Under the pieces are notes generated by a model, which was given only the letters and a program-made list of their open reading frames with translations, was not told the DNA's origin and ran no database searches. Of a stretch of DNA of 9,579 nucleotides, positions 6,040 to 9,579 are shown piece after piece. The position numbers and the translations under genes are program-made. Within the stretch, counting starts at the first letter, position 1. Every line of letters starts with the position of its first letter. This DNA comes from Thermoflexales bacterium (GTDB lineage Bacteria > Chloroflexota > Anaerolineae > Fen-1058), in the NCBI GenBank assembly GCA_017999195.1, contig JAGOBP010000109.1:1-9579 (forward strand), written 5' to 3'.

Positions 6040-7520
6040 TGTCTGGCCTCCCGGACGGTATTGAAGTCGATAAAGCCACGCTCGACATTGATCGATATCA
6101 GTTGCACGCGCACCCGATCGCCCACATCCAGTCCCTCGAAGCCGCGCATGACCTTGCCCTCAACCGGAACGGTGAGCAGCCTGACCCACGTGCCCTTCTC
6201 GGAAGCGCCTGTCACAATCGCGTCGAACTTTTCGCCGAGGCGCGACTCAAGCAAGAGCGCCGCCGCGGACTTACCGACTTGCCGTTCGACTTTATTGGCC
6301 GCGTCCTCTTCTTCAGTGCAGTGTGTGGCCAGCGCCTCCAGTTCGGCTTGGGTGTAGGGCCACGCGTCACCCGCCAGCGCCGCCTTCAATAGCCGCTGCG
6401 TGATCAAATCCGGGTAACGTCGATTGGGCGCGGTGGAATGGGCATAGTCTTTCACGGCGAGACCAAAGTGGCCGGGGGCGACGTCATCGGGTAGTTCGGC
6501 CATGTATTCACCCGCACCTAACAATTTGATCACGGCTAAAGACAAATCGGGGAAGCGCAATGCATCTGCGGCTTTTTCTTGGACGAGAAACTCATCCAAC
6601 GCTTTTGAGTTGGGTTCAGCGGGCAGTTCATATTGATGCTCGCCTGCCAACTCGACAATTCGATCCCAGCGTTTGGGCGTGCGCACCACCCGCCGGATCG
6701 AAGGGAATTTTTTGGCCGTGAGATAGCGCGCCGTGACGCCGTTGGCGGCGATCATGCAATCTTCGATGATGTCCGTGGCACGGTTCTTGTAGTCCACTTC
6801 CAGGTCGCGAATTTGCTCCCCGTCGAAGATCGGTTTGGCTTCAATCGTCTCCAAACTCAGCGCCCCGTGAATGTGCCGGAAATTCCGCATGTTTTGAGCC
6901 ACTTTATCTTGCAGGCGCAGATTCTCAGCCAGACCTTTCACGGCCGTAATCGCCTCTGGTATGCTGCCGCCATCGAGCCAGGCCGCGACACTGTTATAGG
7001 CCAGCTGCGCGTGATTGCGCACGCGCGCCCGATAGAGGTCTGACGCCTGAAGTGCGCCGTCCGCACCCATCACCATCTCGATCACAATGGCCAGACGATC
7101 TTCGTTGACGTTGAGCGACGTGAGATCGGTGGACAACTTTTCGGGCAGCATGGGAAAGATCAGCGCGGCGGTGTACACCGAGGTGGTGTTGTGCCGCGCG
7201 TGTTCGTCGATGGCTGAGCCGTTTTTGACCAGCGAGTCCACATCGGCAATCGCCACCAGCAACTTGATTTTGTCGCCGGGTAAGGCCTCGGCCACGGTCA
7301 GTTGATCGAGGTCGCGGGAATCGTCGTTATCGATCGACGCCCAGAGCAGGCCCGTCAGGTCGCGCACGGATTCATCGGGTGTGGCCGTGGCCGGGGCTTG
7401 AATCTTCTCCACTTCGGCCAACACTTCCGCTGAAAAATCAGGCCATAGGCCGCGTTCGCGCATCGCGCGGTGCGCGATGTCCTGCAACAACGCACGATGG
7501 TGCTTGGCATTCGTATCCAT
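6036..7520 (-). CDS. RNB-domain exoribonuclease (RNase II/R family), short form
   Basis: The 494-residue protein matches RNase II/R enzymes, which degrade single-stranded RNA 3' to 5' in the cytoplasm with two metal ions. Seen: a short N-terminal part (1-50) in place of the two cold-shock domains of E. coli RNase II; the RNB domain from about 53 to 380 with SIDNDDSRDLDQ, FPMLPEKLSTDL, and HFGLAVKDYAHSTAPNRRYPDL (351-372); and an S1-like OB domain at about 429-490. Aligned by hand to the RNase II motif IDSASTEDMDD, Asp64, Asp70 and Asp72 (the key catalytic Asp209 equivalent) are kept, while the Asp210 equivalent is Gln73. Activity is probable. The ATG is supported by AAGGAG eight bases upstream. 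It sits 29 bases after the phosphofructokinase gene, and its stop overlaps the next start. Confidence 0.9.
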   Translation of the reverse strand: MDTNAKHHRALLQDIAHRAMRERGLWPDFSAEVLAEVEKIQAPATATPDESVRDLTGLLWASIDNDDSRDLDQLTVAEALPGDKIKLLVAIADVDSLVKNGSAIDEHARHNTTSVYTAALIFPMLPEKLSTDLTSLNVNEDRLAIVIEMVMGADGALQASDLYRARVRNHAQLAYNSVAAWLDGGSIPEAITAVKGLAENLRLQDKVAQNMRNFRHIHGALSLETIEAKPIFDGEQIRDLEVDYKNRATDIIEDCMIAANGVTARYLTAKKFPSIRRVVRTPKRWDRIVELAGEHQYELPAEPNSKALDEFLVQEKAADALRFPDLSLAVIKLLGAGEYMAELPDDVAPGHFGLAVKDYAHSTAPNRRYPDLITQRLLKAALAGDAWPYTQAELEALATHCTEEEDAANKVERQVGKSAAALLLESRLGEKFDAIVTGASEKGTWVRLLTVPVEGKVMRGFEGLDVGDRVRVQLISINVERGFIDFNTVREARH

Positions 7521-7528
7521 GGGGTGTA

Positions 7529-7534
7529 CTCCTT
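7529..7534 (-). promoter_or_regulatory. Shine-Dalgarno AAGGAG of the RNB nuclease gene
   Basis: AAGGAG on the - strand, eight bases before the ATG at 7520-7518, within the 29-base gap after the phosphofructokinase stop. It fixes the nuclease start. Confidence 0.75.
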
Positions 7535-7549
7535 GTGGTCGGTGTGGCG

Positions 7550-8521
7550 TCAGCGGGCCAGCACGCGCGCCAGTTCCAGCAAACGCGGGTCGAGTGACTT
7601 CTTACGCGCGACCACTTCAGCCAACGGTGTGGCTGCAATCTCACCGCTGAGCAGGCCCACCAAGATGCCGTGTTCGCCGCGCAGTGCGCGTTCGGTCGCG
7701 TCGGCTCCCAATCGGGTTGCCAACAGCCGATCGTAAGCGCTGGGCGCGCCGCCGCGTTGGACATGCCCCAGCGTCGTCACCCGCAGATCAAAACACAATC
7801 GTTCGTGGTGTTCCTCAAAGTAGCGCGCCAAAGCGGCGGCGTTATAGTGCGCGCCTTCGGCCACCACCACCAGCGCGTGCGCTTTGCCGCGTTCATAAGC
7901 GCTGCGCAATTCGGTCGCCACATCTTCTGGATTGGTCTCGATTTCGGGGATCACAATCGCTTCAGCCCCACCAGCGATGCCCGCCATCAAGGCCAGATAA
8001 CCGCAGCCATGACCCATCACTTCGATCAAAAAAGCGCGTTCGTGTGACGAAGCCGTGACCTTCAGCCGGTCGATGGCTTCCAGCGCGATGTTGAGGGCCG
8101 TATCCACCCCGATCGTGATGTCGGAGCCATACAGATCGTTGTCAATGGTTGAGGCCACGCCGATCACGGGAAAATCCAGTTGCGACAAAGCCAGTGCGCC
8201 CGCCTGCGAGCCATTGCCGCCGATGATGATCAAGGTCTCGATCGCGTGCTTGCGCAGCACGCTTACGGCTTGCAATCGTCCGGCCTCGGTCTTGAATTCC
8301 AAGCACCGGGCGCTGCCCAGCAGTGTGCCGCCTTGCTGGATGATGCCGCTCACCGCGCGGACACCCAGCGGCACAACGTGGTCGGCGATGAGGCCCGCGT
8401 AACCATGCTGGATGCCCAACACTTCCAAGTCCTGGTCAAGGCCAATCCGCACGACCGCCCGAATGGCTGCGTTCATGCCGGGCGCGTCGCCACCGCTGGT
8501 GAGCACACCGATGCGTTTCAT
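7550..8521 (-). CDS. pfkA: 6-phosphofructokinase, ATP-type group A, with unusual active-site residues
   Basis: The 323-residue protein (E. coli PfkA is 320) aligns along its whole length to bacterial phosphofructokinase, which phosphorylates fructose 6-phosphate to the 1,6-bisphosphate in glycolysis. Motifs in E. coli-like numbering: SGGDAPGMN at 9-17, GGTLLGSAR with Arg72, TIDNDL with catalytic Asp127 and Asp129, SSHER with Arg162, VAE with Glu222, GHVQRGG (Arg256) and AYDR (Arg265). Gly104 points to ATP, not pyrophosphate, as phosphate donor. Odd points: position 103 is Asn (GGNGS; codon at 8213-8215) where the family has a metal/ATP-binding Asp, and position 171 is His (EVMGHGCG; codon at 8009-8011) where E. 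coli has Arg. Activity may be changed. The ATG at 8521 is chosen for GGGAGG five bases upstream and the family N-terminus MKRIGVLTSGGD; a GTG at 8545 would add eight residues without such a site. Confidence 0.9.
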   Translation of the reverse strand: MKRIGVLTSGGDAPGMNAAIRAVVRIGLDQDLEVLGIQHGYAGLIADHVVPLGVRAVSGIIQQGGTLLGSARCLEFKTEAGRLQAVSVLRKHAIETLIIIGGNGSQAGALALSQLDFPVIGVASTIDNDLYGSDITIGVDTALNIALEAIDRLKVTASSHERAFLIEVMGHGCGYLALMAGIAGGAEAIVIPEIETNPEDVATELRSAYERGKAHALVVVAEGAHYNAAALARYFEEHHERLCFDLRVTTLGHVQRGGAPSAYDRLLATRLGADATERALRGEHGILVGLLSGEIAATPLAEVVARKKSLDPRLLELARVLAR

Positions 8522-8526
8522 GTTGG

Positions 8527-8532
8527 CCTCCC
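8527..8532 (-). promoter_or_regulatory. Shine-Dalgarno GGGAGG of the phosphofructokinase gene
   Basis: GGGAGG on the - strand, five bases before the ATG at 8521, which decides that start over the upstream GTG. The surrounding 12 bases (8524-8535) are identical to those at the start of the zinc-ribbon gene (6044-6055). Confidence 0.7.
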
Positions 8533-8603
8533 GGATGTTCAGCACCCGGCCTGCGTACTGCCTCAGGTATCGTTTGACTGGTTCGGGTTACGCGTGCCGC
8601 GGA

Positions 8604-9284
8604 TCAGGCCCAGCGCCGGTGCACCGGGAAAGTCGGCAGCGCCTCGATCTGGTGCTTGTCGATCTTCAGGAACACGGTATCGTCGCGCGTCGTGCCCAGC
8701 GCCGACACGGGCAGGCTCACGTCCTTCTGGCCCCACAAATGCCCTTCGCGCATGATCAGATGCGTAATGTGGCCGTTTGCCGGATTGACGACGAACTCGT
8801 CGACTTTGCCGACATAGCCGTCGGTCGCCTCGACGCGCGTCCCCCGGTGAATGGCCAATTCTCCCGGCGGGATCTGTTGATCTTCTACAAACTCGTATTT
8901 GTAGATGGTCTTGTCAGGCGTGTCGTAGGGCAAGTAGTAGAACGAGCCTAGCATGCCGCGGTCGTCGCCAAAACCCCGATCGGGTACCTGCTCCTCGATG
9001 AACCGCGTTTTGATGAACGGCTCCAACTGGGCCAACTCGGCTCGGTTGCAACGCAATCGAATGGTGTCGGCGACGGTTTCGATCACACATTCAACCGGCA
9101 CGATGTACTCGGTGTTAGGCGCGGCTGCCGCTCTCACGACCACCGCCGTCACCTGATCGATAACGGGATTGATCAGGACGTACGCAGAGCGTCCGCCAGC
9201 CCCATCCGTGCATTCCACTTGCGCTTGCAAAGGAATTTCCAGACTGTTGATTGTTGCCGGTTCAAGGCCTGCTTGTTTGCTCAT
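8604..9284 (-). CDS. Tandem PRC-barrel-domain protein
   Basis: The 226-residue soluble protein has no signal peptide or membrane segment. Two PRC-barrel-like units are visible: residues about 19-89 (AQVECTDGAGGRSAYVLINP, then YIVPVECV) and about 148-217 (GTRVEATDGYVGKVDEFVVNP, then THLIMREGHLWG and KDVSLPVSAL). The second is the better match. Between them lies a linker rich in Tyr and acidic residues (about 90-147). PRC barrels are small beta domains found in photosynthetic reaction-centre subunit H, in RimM, and in many stress or envelope-related bacterial proteins, where they bind protein or RNA partners; the role here is not known. The ATG at 9284 is chosen because GAGG lies six bases upstream; an ATG at 9296 has no ribosome binding site. 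The gene lies 82 bases before the phosphofructokinase ATG and 70 bases after the pentapeptide gene. Confidence 0.82.
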   Translation of the reverse strand: MSKQAGLEPATINSLEIPLQAQVECTDGAGGRSAYVLINPVIDQVTAVVVRAAAAPNTEYIVPVECVIETVADTIRLRCNRAELAQLEPFIKTRFIEEQVPDRGFGDDRGMLGSFYYLPYDTPDKTIYKYEFVEDQQIPPGELAIHRGTRVEATDGYVGKVDEFVVNPANGHITHLIMREGHLWGQKDVSLPVSALGTTRDDTVFLKIDKHQIEALPTFPVHRRWA

Positions 9285-9302
9285 GTCTTGCCTCATAGGG
9301 AG

Positions 9303-9319
9303 TTTGATTCGTTTTGATT
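9303..9319 (-). repeat. Two AATCAAA boxes 10 bp apart upstream of the PRC-barrel gene
   Basis: AATCAAA occurs twice on the - strand (9319-9313 and 9309-9303) with a 10-bp period, so both face the same side of the helix. They lie 18 bases before the PRC-barrel start. This could be a binding site or an A-rich translation enhancer, or chance. I see no convincing -35/-10 promoter in this gap. Confidence 0.3.
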
Positions 9320-9354
9320 GGCGTGGCCGCAGTCAGCAGATTCTCAATCGCAGA

Positions 9355-9579
9355 CTAGGCGTGTTGCGAGCCGTCGGGCATGGTCGCGCCCATCAGATCG
9401 GCGTCAGTCAGATCGGCCTCGCGCAAATTGGCGGCGCTCAGCAGCGCGCCGCTCAGATCGGTATCAAGCAGGTCGGCCCCGTTCAGATTAGCCTCGCTCA
9501 AATCGACATCGCGCAGATCGACGCCGTCCAGGTTGGCCTCGCTCAAGTTCGCGCCAGTGAGATCGGCTCCGGCCAAGTC
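9355..9579 (-). CDS. Pentapeptide-repeat protein, C-terminal part (start outside window)
   Basis: The frame is open to the right edge and ends at TAG (9357-9355), giving 74 residues of a protein that starts beyond the window. It is almost all A(D/N)LXX repeats (LTGADL-like units such as ADLTG, ANLSE, ANLDG, VDLRD, ADLMG), about 14 in a row. Pentapeptide repeats fold as a right-handed square beta helix. Known members include DNA-mimic gyrase protectors (Qnr, MfpA), but most have no known role and nothing here points to that function. The repeat units stop near residue 64 and the protein ends in a short non-repeat tail, so the C-terminus looks natural. It is probably the first visible gene of the - strand set. 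Confidence 0.85.
   Translation of the reverse strand, partial: DLAGADLTGANLSEANLDGVDLRDVDLSEANLNGADLLDTDLSGALLSAANLREADLTDADLMGATMPDGSQHA

Noticed and set aside
5874..6392. + strand open frame opposite the nuclease and zinc-ribbon gene boundary
   Set aside because: The opposite strand has clear motifs (RNB/S1 and four-Cys zinc ribbon) with ribosome binding sites; this frame has none.
8522..8603. Possible separate promoter for phosphofructokinase in the 82-base gap
   Set aside because: I find no convincing -35/-10 pair or operator on the - strand there; only the ribosome binding site is clear.
8180..8755. Long + strand open frame opposite the phosphofructokinase and PRC-barrel genes
   Set aside because: It lies opposite two well-supported genes, spans their intergenic gap, has no recognisable domain, and is low in plausible codon pattern; a shadow frame of GC-rich DNA.

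Overview
This window most likely comes from a member of the Chloroflexota (Anaerolineae or a relative). The evidence is the style of the genes: a very large exported protein whose domains are joined by Thr/Pro/Ala-rich linkers (TATATRTPT type), a PRC-barrel protein, an RNB nuclease without the usual cold-shock domains, fairly high GC, and strong AGGAGG-type ribosome binding sites. No rRNA, tRNA or phylogenetic marker is present, so the assignment is an inference.

Layout. Positions 1-4537 (+ strand) hold the 3' part of one gene for a multidomain extracellular carbohydrate-active protein. Its order is: an unassigned, probably helical N-terminal domain; a linker; a beta-rich module of about 146 residues; a linker; a second copy of that module; a linker; a DUF5060-like beta domain; a clan GH-A-like (beta/alpha)8 glycosidase domain that seems to carry an inserted carbohydrate-binding-like sandwich; and a C-terminal beta domain. 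The 5' end, with any signal peptide, lies outside the window. It ends at a clear intrinsic terminator in a convergent intergenic region (4538-4696) that holds two further inverted repeats.

Positions 4697-9579 (- strand) hold six closely spaced genes that look like one transcription unit, read from high to low coordinates: a pentapeptide-repeat protein (start outside the window), a two-domain PRC-barrel protein, a 6-phosphofructokinase (pfkA-like), an RNB-family exoribonuclease with a C-terminal S1-like domain, a zinc-ribbon protein fused in frame to an eRF1/pelota-domain-3-like protein, and a rhomboid intramembrane serine protease. Gaps run from a 4-base overlap to about 80 bases, and five of the six have a visible Shine-Dalgarno sequence (the sixth start is out of view).

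Points of interest. The phosphofructokinase has Asn where the family has the Mg-ATP-binding Asp (GGNGS for GGDGS) and His where it has an active-site Arg (MGH for MGR). The nuclease has Gln at the last of the four RNB active-site acidic positions. The zinc-ribbon/eRF1-like gene overlaps the nuclease gene by TTGA and has a second, strong internal ribosome binding site and ATG, so it may give two products. An exoribonuclease translationally coupled to a release-factor-like zinc-ribbon protein suggests, as an inference only, a link between ribosome-associated events and RNA decay. I see no CRISPR array, insertion sequence or phage genes.
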